A stretch of 64,000 nt of DNA from Colwellia sp. 75C3 (GTDB lineage Bacteria > Pseudomonadota > Gammaproteobacteria > Enterobacterales > Alteromonadaceae). The position numbers were made by a program, and so were the translations under genes. Below the pieces are notes generated by a model. That model was not told where the DNA came from. It ran no database searches and worked only from the letters and a program-made list of their open reading frames with translations. Shown here one piece after another: positions 17,676 to 28,039 of this stretch. Within the stretch, counting starts at the first letter, position 1; every line of letters starts with the position of its first letter. The stretch is taken from NCBI RefSeq assembly GCF_002836255.1, contig NZ_PJAU01000060.1, positions 303,408 to 367,407 on the forward strand, given 5' to 3'.

Positions 17676-18854
17676 ATGACTGCTCAGAATTCAAACCATC
17701 AACCACTCCCTGTCTTTGCGATTGTTGTGGGTGAACATTCCGGTGATACCCTCGGCGCAGGCCTGATTACTTCATTACGTTTAGCACACCCCGATGCAAA
17801 ATTTATAGGCATCGGCGGTCCTAAGATGGAAGCGTTAGGTTTTGAAAGCCTTTTTGCTATGGATGAATTATCTGTCATGGGCTTGGTAGAAGTTCTTGGT
17901 CGTATCCGCCGTTTATTACATGTCCGTAAAACGCTAACTAATTTTTTTACTGCCAATAAACCCGATGTGTTTATTGGTATCGATGCGCCTGATTTTAATA
18001 TCGGTCTTGAATTAAAACTTAAAGGGCAAGGCATTAAAACAGTGCATTATGTTAGCCCGTCAGTTTGGGCTTGGCGTGAGAAACGAATTTTCAAGATTGC
18101 TAAAGCAACAGATATGGTTTTAGCATTATTGCCCTTTGAAAAAGCTTTTTATGATAAGCACGATGTTCCTTGTACTTTTGTTGGTCATCCACTTGCGGAT
18201 GACATTCCGATGCAAAGTGATAAGTGTTTAGCAAGGAATCAGCTTGGTTTAGCGCAAGATAAAAAAATATTGGCGCTTATGCCGGGTAGTCGAGGTGGTG
18301 AGTTATCACGTTTACTAGAAGACTTCTTCGAGAGTGCGAAGCAGTTACAAGCCCAAGATAGTGAACTACTTTTTGTCGCGCCTATGATCAGTGAACAGCG
18401 CGTCGAGCAGTTTAATGCCCTTAAAGCTGAATTTGCTCCAGATTTAGCGGTAGAGGTTGTGCTTAATCAAACTCAAGAAGTAATGGCCGCTAGTGATTGT
18501 CTATTAACTGCTTCGGGTACTGTAACCTTAGAAGCTGCTTTGATTAAGCGACCAATGGTTATCTGTTATAAGTTTAGCCCGGTTACCTTTTTATTAGCTC
18601 GCTGGTTAGTTAAATTGAAGTGGTTCTCTTTACCTAATTTATTAGCAGATAAAACTTTAGTCCCTGAACTCTTGCAAAAAGATGTTTGCGCTAAGAATAT
18701 TGTTCCCTTGATTAAAGAACGTTTATATCAGGACCAAAGTGATTTGAATGAAAGTTATACTAAAATCCATCAGCAACTAAAGTGCGACGCGAGTAAACAA
18801 GCAGCTAAAGCCGTACTTGATGTTTTATCGAGTAACTCTTTAGTAAGTAAATAA
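17676..18854 (+). CDS. lpxB: Lipid-A-disaccharide synthase
   Basis: Glycosyltransferase (GT19) joining UDP-diacylglucosamine and lipid X. It has 392 residues. Signatures include VVGEHSGDTLGAGLI, FIGIGGPKMEALGF, HYVSPSVWAWREKRI (about 127-141), FVGHPLADDIP, and LMPGSRGGELSRL. The next gene, rnhB, starts 50 bp downstream, as in enterobacteria. Confidence 0.98.
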   Translation: MTAQNSNHQPLPVFAIVVGEHSGDTLGAGLITSLRLAHPDAKFIGIGGPKMEALGFESLFAMDELSVMGLVEVLGRIRRLLHVRKTLTNFFTANKPDVFIGIDAPDFNIGLELKLKGQGIKTVHYVSPSVWAWREKRIFKIAKATDMVLALLPFEKAFYDKHDVPCTFVGHPLADDIPMQSDKCLARNQLGLAQDKKILALMPGSRGGELSRLLEDFFESAKQLQAQDSELLFVAPMISEQRVEQFNALKAEFAPDLAVEVVLNQTQEVMAASDCLLTASGTVTLEAALIKRPMVICYKFSPVTFLLARWLVKLKWFSLPNLLADKTLVPELLQKDVCAKNIVPLIKERLYQDQSDLNESYTKIHQQLKCDASKQAAKAVLDVLSSNSLVSK

Positions 18855-18904
18855 GAAATAAAATAGAAAAACCTATTTCTAGCAAATTATGACGAGTAAA
18901 TAAT

Positions 18905-19558
18905 ATGGCGAACAAACAAACTTTTCCTGATTTTGAATACCCTGTAGCATATTGTATTGCGGGAGTTGATGAAGTAGGTCGTGGCCCTTTGGTTGGCGAT
19001 GTCGTTACAGCTGCGGTAATTTTAGATCCCGATAATCCTATCGAAGGATTGATGGATTCAAAAAAACTGTCCGAAAAGAAGCGTAACTTACTATCCATTG
19101 AAATAAAGGAAAAGGCAATTTCTTGGTCATTAGGGCGCGCCAACCCGCAAGAAATTGATACCTTAAATATTTTACACGCTACTATGCTGGCAATGCAGCG
19201 CGCTGTTGCCGGTCTGAACGTTGAACCCGATTTTGTACTAGTTGATGGTAATCGTTGTCCTACATTTTTAGCTAATGTCAGTGCTACCGAGCAACAAAAT
19301 AATAAAATAGCTAGCCAAGCAGTGGTTAAAGGTGATGCGCGAGTTGCTGAAATAAGTGCTGCTTCTATTATTGCTAAAGTAGCCCGTGATAATGAAATGA
19401 TCGCCCTAGATAAACTTCACCCTGAATATGGTTTTGCTAAGCATAAAGGTTACCCAACCAAACTGCATTTAGAGAAAATAATTGAACTTGGTGTCCTTGA
19501 TTGCTATAGACAAAGTTTTAAACCTGTCGCGAGAGTATTAGGTACTTACCATGATTAA
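18905..19558 (+). CDS. rnhB: Ribonuclease HII
   Basis: Removes RNA and single ribonucleotides from DNA. It has 217 residues. The catalytic Asp-Glu pair is in IAGVDEVGRGPLVGDV; further acidic residues are in VLVDGNRCP and in SIIAKVARDNEM. It lies between lpxB and dnaE, with 45 bp to dnaE. Confidence 0.97.
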   Translation: MANKQTFPDFEYPVAYCIAGVDEVGRGPLVGDVVTAAVILDPDNPIEGLMDSKKLSEKKRNLLSIEIKEKAISWSLGRANPQEIDTLNILHATMLAMQRAVAGLNVEPDFVLVDGNRCPTFLANVSATEQQNNKIASQAVVKGDARVAEISAASIIAKVARDNEMIALDKLHPEYGFAKHKGYPTKLHLEKIIELGVLDCYRQSFKPVARVLGTYHD

Positions 19559-19603
19559 GAATATGATTAAAAGCATGGTTACGATTAAGCGCAACACTGA
19601 AAT

Positions 19604-22600
19604 ATGAGTATTAGCATGACTGAAACCCCCAGCGAAGAAATACTCATAGAAGAACCTAGCATTTTTGTGCCGCCTAAATTTGTCCATTTACGGGTACACA
19701 GTGATTATTCAATGTGTGATGGCTTAAAGAAAGTTAAGCCAATAATTGCTCGAGCTGTAGAGCTCAATATGCCTGCACTTGCCTTAACAGATCAAACTAA
19801 CTTGTGCGGTCTTGTGAAATATTATCATGCTGCCCATGGCGCAGGTATCAAACCTATTATTGGCTGTGATTTTTGGGTTAAAAGTGATGAGTTAGAGGAT
19901 GAACTGTCACGTATAGTTGTACTTACCACGAATAATGCTGGTTATAAAAATATAACGGAACTGATCTCAAAAGCCTATATGCGCGGACATGTGCAAAACA
20001 AAGCCGTTATCGATAAATCTTGGTTGATTGAGTATAAAGAAGGTTTGATTATACTTTCGGGTGGTCGTGAAGGTGACATAGGAAAAGCCTTATTAAAAGG
20101 TAATACAGAACTTGTTGCCGAAATGGTCAGTTTTTATCAACAACATTTTGACAGGTGTTTCTTTCTTGAATTAGTCAGAACGGGTCGTGACGATGAAGAA
20201 AACTATATCCACCTTGCCGTAGCACTAGCCGAACAAGAAAATTTGCCAGTAGTTGCCACCAATGAAGTGATGTTTCTTGAACCGGATAACTTCGATGCCC
20301 ATGAGATCCGTGTTGCTATTCATGACGGTTTTACCTTAGACGATAAACGTCGTCCTAAGCGCTATAGTCCTGAGCAATATTTACGTAGTGAAGAGGAGAT
20401 GTGCGAGCTATTTAGTGACATCCCTGAAGCCCTAGCCAATAGTGTCGAAATCGCTAAACGCTGTAATGTCACCGTTACGCTAGGTGAATACGTATTACCA
20501 GATTTTCCGACGGAAGGTTTGGAGATAAATGATTTTTTCATTAAGGTTTCTGAAAAAGGTTTAGAAAAACGTCTTGATCAATTATTCGACCGCCAAGCGG
20601 ATGACTTTGCCCAAATAAGAGCGCCGTATGATGAACGCTTAAAAATTGAGTTAGAAGTAGTAAATAACATGGGGTTTCCCGGTTATTTCTTGATTGTTAT
20701 GGAGTTTATCCAGTGGAGTAAAGATAACAACATTCCCGTGGGTCCAGGCCGAGGGTCTGGTGCCGGATCTCTTGTTGCTTATGCGCTTGATATTACCGAT
20801 CTTGATCCACTTGAATATGATTTACTTTTTGAGCGCTTCTTAAATCCTGAACGTGTCTCTATGCCAGATTTCGATATCGATTTCTGTATGGACAGACGTG
20901 ATGAAGTAATCGATCACGTGGCTGAGTTATATGGCCGTGATGCAGTTTCGCAAATCATTACTTTTGGTACTATGGCGGCAAAAGCTGTTATCCGTGATGT
21001 TGGTCGTGTTCTTGGCCATCCTTATGGTTTTGTTGACAGAATTTCAAAACTGATCCCGCCAACGCCAGGTATGACCTTAGCGAAAGCGTTTGAAGAAGAG
21101 CCAAAGTTACCTGAGATATACGCACAAGATACTGAAGTAAAAGATCTCATTGATATGTGCCGTATTCTTGAAGGCACAACGCGTAATGCGGGTAAACATG
21201 CGGGTGGTGTTGTTATATCTCCCACCACTATTACTGATTTCGCACCACTTTATTGTGATGATGAAGGTAAAAATCCGGTTACCCAGTTTGATAAAAATGA
21301 TGTTGAAGATGCAGGCTTAGTTAAGTTCGATTTCCTCGGACTAAGAACATTAACTATTTTACAATGGGCCATAGAAATGGCCGATGTTAAATTGCTTAAA
21401 GCCGGCAAAGAGCCAATTGATATCACTAAGATTGATCTTGAAGATAAAGCAAGCTTTAAGCTATTACTTGCCTCGAAAACCACTGCAGTGTTTCAGCTTG
21501 AATCTAGTGGTATGAAATCTTTAATTGATAAATTAAAACCCGATTGCTTTGAAGATATTATCGCACTGGTAGCTTTATTTAGACCAGGGCCACTGCAATC
21601 AGGCATGGTTGATAACTTTATTGAACGTAAGCATGGCCGTGAAGAAGTTAGTTATCCTGATGCCACATGGCAACATGAAGATTTACAACCGGTTCTCGAA
21701 CCAACTTACGGCATTATCTTGTATCAAGAACAAGTTATGCAAATTGCCCAGGTACTTGCTGGTTATTCGCTCGGTGGTGCAGATATGCTTCGCCGTGCTA
21801 TGGGTAAGAAAAAACCTGAAGAAATGGCTAAGCAGCGAGCTGGTTTTGAACAAGGCGCGAAAGATCGAGGTGTTGATGGCGAGCTAGCCATGAAGATATT
21901 CGATTTGGTTGAAAAATTCGCGGGTTATGGTTTCAACAAATCGCATTCTGCTGCTTATGCATTAGTGTCTTATCAAACGTTATGGATGAAGACACATTTT
22001 CCTGCGCCATTTATGGCGGCGGTAATGTCCGCAGATATGGATAACACGGAAAAAATTGTCACCTTAGTTGATGAATGTGGCAATATGGACATAGATTTAT
22101 TGCCACCTGATGTGAATGCCGGACAATATAAATTTACCGTAAATGAAGATAACCAAATTGTTTATGGTATCGGCGCTGTTAAAGGCGTTGGTGAAGGTCC
22201 GATTGAAGCTATTATTAGTGCCCGACAAACAGATGGCCCTTTTATCGACTTATTTGATTTTTGTGCACGCCTTGATCTTAAAAAGACCAATAAGCGTGTC
22301 TTAGAAAAATTAATTAAATCAGGAGCTATGGATAGCCTAGGTCCTAAGTATGTTCAAGGGACAGCAAAAGAGCAGGGTGCTAATCGAGCTGTTCTCTTTG
22401 CAACGTTACCTGAAGCAATTAAAGCCGCTGAGCAACATGCAAAAGCTGAGTCCTTAGGGCAAAATGATTTATTTGGCTTAATCAATGACGAGCAGACCGA
22501 TTCCAGACAAACGTTTAAAGAAGTAAGACCTTGGCCTGAAGAGAAGTGGTTAGATGGAGAAAAAGAGACCCTAGGACTTTATTTAACCGGTCATCCAATT

Positions 22601-23182
22601 AATCGTTATCTAAGTGAAATAAAAAAATATTCTTCCAGCCGCTTAGTTGTTATGCAACCAACGGGTAGAGATAGACAAGCTGTGGCTGTTGGTTTAGTGA
22701 TTGGGGTACGCGTATTAGTCAATAAACGCGGGCGTCGCTGGGCATTAGTGACCCTAGATGATAAGAGTGCACGAATGGATATTCGCCTCTTTCCAGACGA
22801 CTATGATCGCTTTGCTGAGTTACTGGTAAATGATGCTATTTTGGTTTGTAGCGGACAGGTCAGCTTTGATGATTATTCTGGTGGTAATACAATGACCGCT
22901 CGGGATATAATGACAATCACTGACGCGCGAGAAAATTATCTTAGCTCTATCGATATTCAAGTCGATAATAGTTTAATATCAGATGATTTTATCGAACAGT
23001 TTTCTCAGGTATTAACACCTTTTAAAGAAGGGACCTGTCCAGTGAGAGTTTTTTATCAGCGCGAAGAAGCCCAAGCTATGCTTGAGTTGGGCGTGCAATG
23101 GCGAGTTACGCCAGCCGATGTATTACTGTACGAATTGAAAATATTGCTTGGTGAAGAACGTGTCGCCATGGAATTTAAATAA
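19604..23182 (+). CDS. dnaE: DNA polymerase III alpha subunit
   Basis: Replicative polymerase catalytic subunit, C-family. At 1192 residues it is slightly longer than the E. coli protein, mainly from an N-terminal extension before FVHLRVHSDYSMCDG, which opens the PHP domain. The palm aspartates are in MPDFDIDFCMDRR (about 420-432). Further on are GRGSGAGSLVAYAL, a clamp-binding QNDLF motif near 953, and a C-terminal OB-fold (RWALVTLDDKSARMDI). It starts at ATG 19604; a second ATG at 19616 is possible. Confidence 0.98.
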   Translation: MSISMTETPSEEILIEEPSIFVPPKFVHLRVHSDYSMCDGLKKVKPIIARAVELNMPALALTDQTNLCGLVKYYHAAHGAGIKPIIGCDFWVKSDELEDELSRIVVLTTNNAGYKNITELISKAYMRGHVQNKAVIDKSWLIEYKEGLIILSGGREGDIGKALLKGNTELVAEMVSFYQQHFDRCFFLELVRTGRDDEENYIHLAVALAEQENLPVVATNEVMFLEPDNFDAHEIRVAIHDGFTLDDKRRPKRYSPEQYLRSEEEMCELFSDIPEALANSVEIAKRCNVTVTLGEYVLPDFPTEGLEINDFFIKVSEKGLEKRLDQLFDRQADDFAQIRAPYDERLKIELEVVNNMGFPGYFLIVMEFIQWSKDNNIPVGPGRGSGAGSLVAYALDITDLDPLEYDLLFERFLNPERVSMPDFDIDFCMDRRDEVIDHVAELYGRDAVSQIITFGTMAAKAVIRDVGRVLGHPYGFVDRISKLIPPTPGMTLAKAFEEEPKLPEIYAQDTEVKDLIDMCRILEGTTRNAGKHAGGVVISPTTITDFAPLYCDDEGKNPVTQFDKNDVEDAGLVKFDFLGLRTLTILQWAIEMADVKLLKAGKEPIDITKIDLEDKASFKLLLASKTTAVFQLESSGMKSLIDKLKPDCFEDIIALVALFRPGPLQSGMVDNFIERKHGREEVSYPDATWQHEDLQPVLEPTYGIILYQEQVMQIAQVLAGYSLGGADMLRRAMGKKKPEEMAKQRAGFEQGAKDRGVDGELAMKIFDLVEKFAGYGFNKSHSAAYALVSYQTLWMKTHFPAPFMAAVMSADMDNTEKIVTLVDECGNMDIDLLPPDVNAGQYKFTVNEDNQIVYGIGAVKGVGEGPIEAIISARQTDGPFIDLFDFCARLDLKKTNKRVLEKLIKSGAMDSLGPKYVQGTAKEQGANRAVLFATLPEAIKAAEQHAKAESLGQNDLFGLINDEQTDSRQTFKEVRPWPEEKWLDGEKETLGLYLTGHPINRYLSEIKKYSSSRLVVMQPTGRDRQAVAVGLVIGVRVLVNKRGRRWALVTLDDKSARMDIRLFPDDYDRFAELLVNDAILVCSGQVSFDDYSGGNTMTARDIMTITDARENYLSSIDIQVDNSLISDDFIEQFSQVLTPFKEGTCPVRVFYQREEAQAMLELGVQWRVTPADVLLYELKILLGEERVAMEFK

Positions 23183-23316
23183 CAACTAGTTAGCTTAAGA
23201 TATTGGGTAAGGTTCTTTATTGAAAGAATTGCTTAAGGTCTTTAACCCAAGGTATTTTGGTTAACTAGTGAAAACGATTTTAAAAAATTAACTAGATTTA
23301 TTAGGTAAAAATAAAC

Positions 23317-24273
23317 ATGTCATTAAACTTTTTAGATTTCGAGCAGCCTATAGCTGAACTTGATGCAAAAATAGAAGAGCTACAATTAGTAAATAACGGC
23401 CAGGAGCTTGATCTTGATATTGAAGATCAAATTTTGCAATTACGTGAAAAAAACAAAGAGCAAACTAAGAAGATTTTTTCTAACTTAGACCCTTGGCAAA
23501 CTGCTCGAGTGGCTCGTCACCCACAACGCCCGTATACATTAGATTATATACCGCGTGTTTTTACTGAATTTGATGAGTTAGCGGGTGATCGTGCTTATGC
23601 TGATGATAGTGCTATTGTTGGCGGAACAGCTCGTCTAGATGGCAAAGCTGTTATGATTATTGGTCATCAAAAAGGCCGTTCAACAGCCGAAAAAGTTAAA
23701 CGTAACTTTGGTATGCCTCGTCCTGAAGGTTACCGAAAAGCACTACGTTTAATGGAAATGGCTGAACGTTTTAATATGCCAATCATTACTTTTATCGATA
23801 CTCCAGGTGCTTACCCAGGTGTTGGTGCAGAAGAACGTGGACAAAGTGAAGCGATTGCTCGTAACTTAAAAGTTATGGCACGTTTAACTGTTCCAATCGT
23901 TTGTACTGTTATTGGTGAAGGCGGATCAGGTGGCGCGTTAGCTATTGGTGTTGGTGATAGAGTGAATATGCTGCAATATGCAACTTATTCAGTAATCTCA
24001 CCTGAAGGTTGTGCTTCTATTTTATGGAAAACTGCCGAGAAAGCGCCAACAGCAGCAGCAGCAATGGGCATTACAGCTGAGCGCATCAAAGAGTTAGATT
24101 TGATTAATAGTATAGTTGAAGAGCCATTAGGCGGCGCACATCGTGACGTAGATATTATGGCTGCGCAACTTAAGCAAGCACTGAAAAAAGATCTTGCTGA
24201 TCTTGAAGGCTTGAGTAAAGACGAGCTTATCGAACAGCGTTACGAAAGATTAATGTCATTTGGTTACTGTTAA
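23317..24273 (+). CDS. accA: Acetyl-CoA carboxylase carboxyltransferase subunit alpha
   Basis: Half of the carboxyltransferase that makes malonyl-CoA for fatty acid synthesis, pairing with AccD (not in this window). It has 318 residues: an N-terminal helical region, then the crotonase-like core with FIDTPGAYPGVGAEERGQSE (about 158-177) and IGEGGSGGALAIGVGD. It follows dnaE as in enterobacteria. Confidence 0.98.
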   Translation: MSLNFLDFEQPIAELDAKIEELQLVNNGQELDLDIEDQILQLREKNKEQTKKIFSNLDPWQTARVARHPQRPYTLDYIPRVFTEFDELAGDRAYADDSAIVGGTARLDGKAVMIIGHQKGRSTAEKVKRNFGMPRPEGYRKALRLMEMAERFNMPIITFIDTPGAYPGVGAEERGQSEAIARNLKVMARLTVPIVCTVIGEGGSGGALAIGVGDRVNMLQYATYSVISPEGCASILWKTAEKAPTAAAAMGITAERIKELDLINSIVEEPLGGAHRDVDIMAAQLKQALKKDLADLEGLSKDELIEQRYERLMSFGYC

Positions 24274-24303
24274 CCAGTACCGTAAAACAAGTGTCAAATA
24301 TAC

Positions 24304-24336
24304 CGTCGGCAACTTACAGTTGTCGACGATTTTTTT
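24304..24336 (+). terminator. Rho-independent terminator between accA and tilS
   Basis: The stem CGTCGGCAA / TTGTCGACG (one G-U pair) with loop CTTACAG is followed by ATTTTTTT. The tilS ATG starts immediately after the T-run (24337), so tilS expression depends on read-through or on a promoter inside this region. Confidence 0.8.
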
Positions 24337-25707
24337 ATGAATAAACTCACTTCAACTCTTCTTAATACCCTCAAGCCTATTTTCGAATTACACGGAAATA
24401 TTGAGTTAATTGTTGCCTACAGTGGTGGTATCGACTCGCAGGTGCTCTTACACGCTTTAACGCAATTAAAGAAAAATCAACTTATCAGTAATAAAATTAC
24501 TGTTTGCCATGTTAACCATGGTTTGAGTAAAAATGCCGAAGACTGGCAAGAATTTTCTAAAAAAGAATGCGCTAAGCTGTCAGTTGAACTGATCATTAAG
24601 TGCGTTAATGTACAGGTAAAAGCACAACAATCACTCGAAGCATTGGCGCGTGACGCCCGATACTATGCCTTAAAAACATTAAAAGGTAACAAGTCTTTAG
24701 TGCTAACTGGGCATCATAGTGACGACCAAAGCGAAACCTTTTTATTAGCACTTAAGCGTGGTGCTGGTTTAAAAGGGCTATCAGCAATGTCAGTACAAAC
24801 TCAGCTTGGTCAGCATTTGTTAGTACGCCCCTTATTGAGTGTTTCTCGCCAAGTAATCGAAGCTTATGCAAAAGATAATCAGCTTAGCTGGGTTGAAGAT
24901 GAGTCAAACCTTGATACGTGTTTTGATCGTAACTTTATCAGACAGCAAATAATGCCACTTTTACGCGATCGCTGGCCAAGTATTAACAATACTATCAATC
25001 GCAGCGCTAACCATTGCTTAGCTGGACAAGAGCTATTAGATGAACTTGCACATGAAGATTTAATTACCTGCCAAGCGACTAAGACAAGTTTATATAGTCA
25101 GGCTTTAAAAGATCTTTCTCCTGCCCGATTTAATAATGTCATTCGTTTCTTCTTGGCGCAGCAAGATTACCTTATGCCCAGTACTGAGCAGGTTAAGCAA
25201 GTAAGACAGCAGCTGCAGGCAAGTGAAGATAAAACCCCTCAAATTAAAGTAGGACAGTGTGTTTTTCGCCGTTTTAAAGATCAGCTATTTATAACACCTG
25301 ACTATAAAGATATTAGTGACTGGCACAGAGAAATCGACTTATCCGAAGGTGCTACGGTAGTGGAGTTACCTGATGAGTTAGGTAAGTTAACCTTTGCAAC
25401 TCAGTTAGCTCAAGAGCATGCTAAATCACTAGTGTGTCTACCGACGGTAGGGCAGAAAGTCAGTGTGCAGTTTGGCCATAACAATCCGAAGTGTTTACCT
25501 GATTTTAGGCAGCACTCCCGTAGTTTGAAGAAGGTTTTGCAAGAGCTGAATGTAGCCCCATGGCAACGTAAACGTATTGCTTTTTTGTATTACGATAATG
25601 AACTTGTTGCTGCGATAGGTCACTTCATTTGTAAATCTTTCATGGTAAATGATACTGGGCTAGGCTTGCATATAAGCCAAAGTCACTTAATCAGTGATAC
25701 TGATTAG
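24337..25707 (+). CDS. tilS: tRNA(Ile)-lysidine synthase
   Basis: Converts C34 of the CAU-anticodon tRNA-Ile to lysidine. It has 456 residues. The PP-loop ATPase motif is VAYSGGIDSQVLLH (about 28-41); LTGHHSDDQSETFLLALKRG follows near 125. The C-terminal TilS domain includes KKVLQELNVAPWQRKRIAFLYY in the last 60 residues. The ATG directly abuts a terminator-like T-run and has almost no visible ribosome-binding site. Confidence 0.95.
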   Translation: MNKLTSTLLNTLKPIFELHGNIELIVAYSGGIDSQVLLHALTQLKKNQLISNKITVCHVNHGLSKNAEDWQEFSKKECAKLSVELIIKCVNVQVKAQQSLEALARDARYYALKTLKGNKSLVLTGHHSDDQSETFLLALKRGAGLKGLSAMSVQTQLGQHLLVRPLLSVSRQVIEAYAKDNQLSWVEDESNLDTCFDRNFIRQQIMPLLRDRWPSINNTINRSANHCLAGQELLDELAHEDLITCQATKTSLYSQALKDLSPARFNNVIRFFLAQQDYLMPSTEQVKQVRQQLQASEDKTPQIKVGQCVFRRFKDQLFITPDYKDISDWHREIDLSEGATVVELPDELGKLTFATQLAQEHAKSLVCLPTVGQKVSVQFGHNNPKCLPDFRQHSRSLKKVLQELNVAPWQRKRIAFLYYDNELVAAIGHFICKSFMVNDTGLGLHISQSHLISDTD

Positions 25708-25780
25708 CAGCACTGGTGAGTAGACTGCTTTAGATAATAAAAGTTAAAGAAAAGAGTTTCACCAAAGCTAGATTCAAATA

Positions 25781-25819
25781 AAAAGGCAGCGAATACACAT
25801 TGTATTCGCTGCCTTTTTT
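25781..25819. terminator. Bidirectional terminator between tilS and sstT
   Basis: AAAAGGCAGCGAATACA pairs with TGTATTCGCTGCCTTTT around a short CAT loop, with As before and Ts after, so it can end transcription from both sides. Confidence 0.9.
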
Positions 25820-25892
25820 GTTAATTATTTATAGAGTTTAAGGAGTATTTTAGTATGACTTAAGGGGTTAAGTCACGGTCTATACAATAACT

Positions 25893-27119
25893 CTAAGCTT
25901 TTGTTATATGGTGTGATGCTGCAGCTGAAAACACCACGTCAGTTGAACTATTCAAAGCTGTTTCAGCGGAATCTTGAACAACACCAATAATAAATCCAAT
26001 AGCAACAACCTGCATAGCAACATCATTATCAATACCGAATAAGCTACAGGCTAATGGAATAAGTAATAGTGAGCCACCCGCGACACCAGAAGCACCACAA
26101 GCTGAAATAGAGGCAACCACTGATAATAAAATAGCGGTTGCAAAGCTTACTTCAATATCCAAACTATTAGCTGCAGCTAAGGTTAATACGGTAATGGTAA
26201 TTGCCGCACCCGCCATGTTGATAGTCGCACCTAGTGGGATGGATACAGAGTAGGTGTCTTCATGTAAATCTAATTTTTTACACAAAGCCATATTCACGGG
26301 AATATTTGCAGCGGAGCTACGGGTGAAAAATGCAGTAATACCTGACTCTCTAAGACAAGTGAATACTAAAGGATATGGATTTTTCTTTGTGATGATAAAA
26401 ACAATTATTGGGTTAACTATTAAAGCAATAATTAGCATTGCGCTAAGTAGTACTGCAACCAAATGACTATATTCACCTAAAGCGGTAAAACCGGTTGTGG
26501 CTACTGTGTTTGCCACCAAACCGAAGATACCTAGTGGTGCAAAACGTATTACCACACGTACGACACTCGAAATAGCTTCGCTTAAATCATGTACCATCAA
26601 CTTACTTGATGCATTCGCATGCTTTAATGAAAAGCCTAAACCTAAGCCCCAAGCTAGCACGGCAATAAAGTTACCACTTGCTACAGCCGTCACTGGATTC
26701 TCAACAACTTTAAAGGCGAGGGTAGCTAATACTTCGGTTAATTTTTGTGGCGGGTTAGCAGTAGCACCGGCAAGATCTAAGGTAAGTTCAGTCGGAAAAG
26801 CGAAACTTAACAATACGGCAATAAAAGCCGCACTTAGTGTACCTATAAAATATAAGCTAACGATGGGTTTTAACTCAGCGCTGCTGTCGATTTTTTGGTT
26901 AGCGATGGCAGAGGTAACTAAAACCAGTACTAGAATAGGTGCAACGGCTTTTAGTGCGCTTACAAACAGATTGCCCAGCATGCCAAAGGTTTTCGCTGAT
27001 TCAGGTGATATGGTAGCTAATAAGCTGGCTAGGATAATAGCGACAATGATTTGGCTCACTAAACTAGACGATTTTACTTTTTGAAAAAAAGATGCATTAG
27101 GTATATTTTCGGTGATCAT
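25893..27119 (-). CDS. sstT: Serine/threonine:Na+ symporter SstT
   Basis: Dicarboxylate/amino acid:cation symporter family (DAACS). It has 408 residues and eight to nine hydrophobic segments. The substrate-site hairpin region includes FFTRSSAANIPVNMALC (about 262-278) and the unwound helix segment SIPLGATINMAGAAITI. It also carries ASGVAGGSLLLIPLACSLFG. It is convergent with tilS and divergent from the PhnA-like gene. Confidence 0.93.
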   Translation of the reverse strand: MITENIPNASFFQKVKSSSLVSQIIVAIILASLLATISPESAKTFGMLGNLFVSALKAVAPILVLVLVTSAIANQKIDSSAELKPIVSLYFIGTLSAAFIAVLLSFAFPTELTLDLAGATANPPQKLTEVLATLAFKVVENPVTAVASGNFIAVLAWGLGLGFSLKHANASSKLMVHDLSEAISSVVRVVIRFAPLGIFGLVANTVATTGFTALGEYSHLVAVLLSAMLIIALIVNPIIVFIITKKNPYPLVFTCLRESGITAFFTRSSAANIPVNMALCKKLDLHEDTYSVSIPLGATINMAGAAITITVLTLAAANSLDIEVSFATAILLSVVASISACGASGVAGGSLLLIPLACSLFGIDNDVAMQVVAIGFIIGVVQDSAETALNSSTDVVFSAAASHHITKA

Positions 27120-27302
27120 TGTTTAGCCTGTTTCTCGGTAGCTTTTTAATTATGAGGGAGTTTTATCATTGAAGAATAGCTATTGTCTAGAGCTATTCGA
27201 TAAACCAAGAGAATTAACAGTTAAAGCGTGTTTTTTCATAGAAATATAAGATGATGCGCGTATAATTACGCCATTAAAACAACGCTCACCTTTGGAAAAA
27301 CT

Positions 27303-27872
27303 ATGCCTACAGAACAAGCATTAAAAAACCGCAGTAATAATAGCTGTGAACTTTGTACCAGTACAGAAACCTTGGTAGTTTATCCTGTACCACCAACAAG
27401 TGATTTAAGTGCCCAGCAGGCTATTTATCTTTGTCAGAATTGTTTATCGCAAATAGAAGGTCAAAGTGAGTTAGATGTGAATCACTGGCGTTGTCTAAAT
27501 GACAGTATGTGGAATCAAGAGCCAGCGGTTCAAGTTATGTCGTACCGTATGTTACACAAGCTTTCTGCTGAGAGTTGGGCTCAAGATGCGCTAGATATGA
27601 TTTATTTAGAAGACGAAGTTAAAACGTGGGCAGAGCAAGGTTTAGCTGCAGAACGCAGGGACGGACCAACACGCGATAGTAATGGTGCAGAATTACAAGA
27701 TGGCGATAATGTTACCTTGATTAAAGATTTAAAAGTTAAAGGGGCAAACTTTACCGCTAAGCAGGGTACTATGGTGCGTGGTATTACCCTTACTGATAAT
27801 CCTGAGCATATTGAAGGCAAAGTTAATGGCACTCGTATAGTCTTGGTATCAGCTTACTTGAAAAAAGCATAA
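27303..27872 (+). CDS. yjdM: PhnA/YjdM-type zinc-ribbon protein
   Basis: A 189-residue protein. The N-terminal zinc ribbon has CELCTST and YLCQNCLSQ; the C-terminal PhnA domain includes DSNGAELQDGDNVTLIKDLKVKG in pieces (about 123-145) and ends NGTRIVLVSAYLKKA. YjdM was once named PhnA, but the link to phosphonate metabolism is not supported, and the function is unknown. It is convergent with fur across a shared hairpin. Confidence 0.88.
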   Translation: MPTEQALKNRSNNSCELCTSTETLVVYPVPPTSDLSAQQAIYLCQNCLSQIEGQSELDVNHWRCLNDSMWNQEPAVQVMSYRMLHKLSAESWAQDALDMIYLEDEVKTWAEQGLAAERRDGPTRDSNGAELQDGDNVTLIKDLKVKGANFTAKQGTMVRGITLTDNPEHIEGKVNGTRIVLVSAYLKKA

Positions 27873-27937
27873 GCAATATCAGATAAGCTTTTAAGTTTAA
27901 TTACACATTAAAACTTGGATGTTAAAGTTAAGGCATT

Positions 27938-27980
27938 AAAAAACGCTGTGATATTGCTATCACAGCGTTTTTATTTTTTA
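27938..27980. terminator. Bidirectional terminator between yjdM and fur
   Basis: AAAACGCTGTGATA pairs with TATCACAGCGTTTT around loop TTGC, with As before and a T-run after. It serves both converging genes. Confidence 0.9.
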
Positions 27981-28039
27981 TAAAGAAAAGGGATAAAGCC
28001 AAAAGAATAAAGCCTAAAAGGAGGCCAATTCAAAGGTCT

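Noticed and set aside
26497..27084. 195-residue open frame opposite sstT
   Set aside because: It is a shadow frame antisense to a well-identified membrane transporter and has a Lys/Thr/Ala-rich non-conserved translation.
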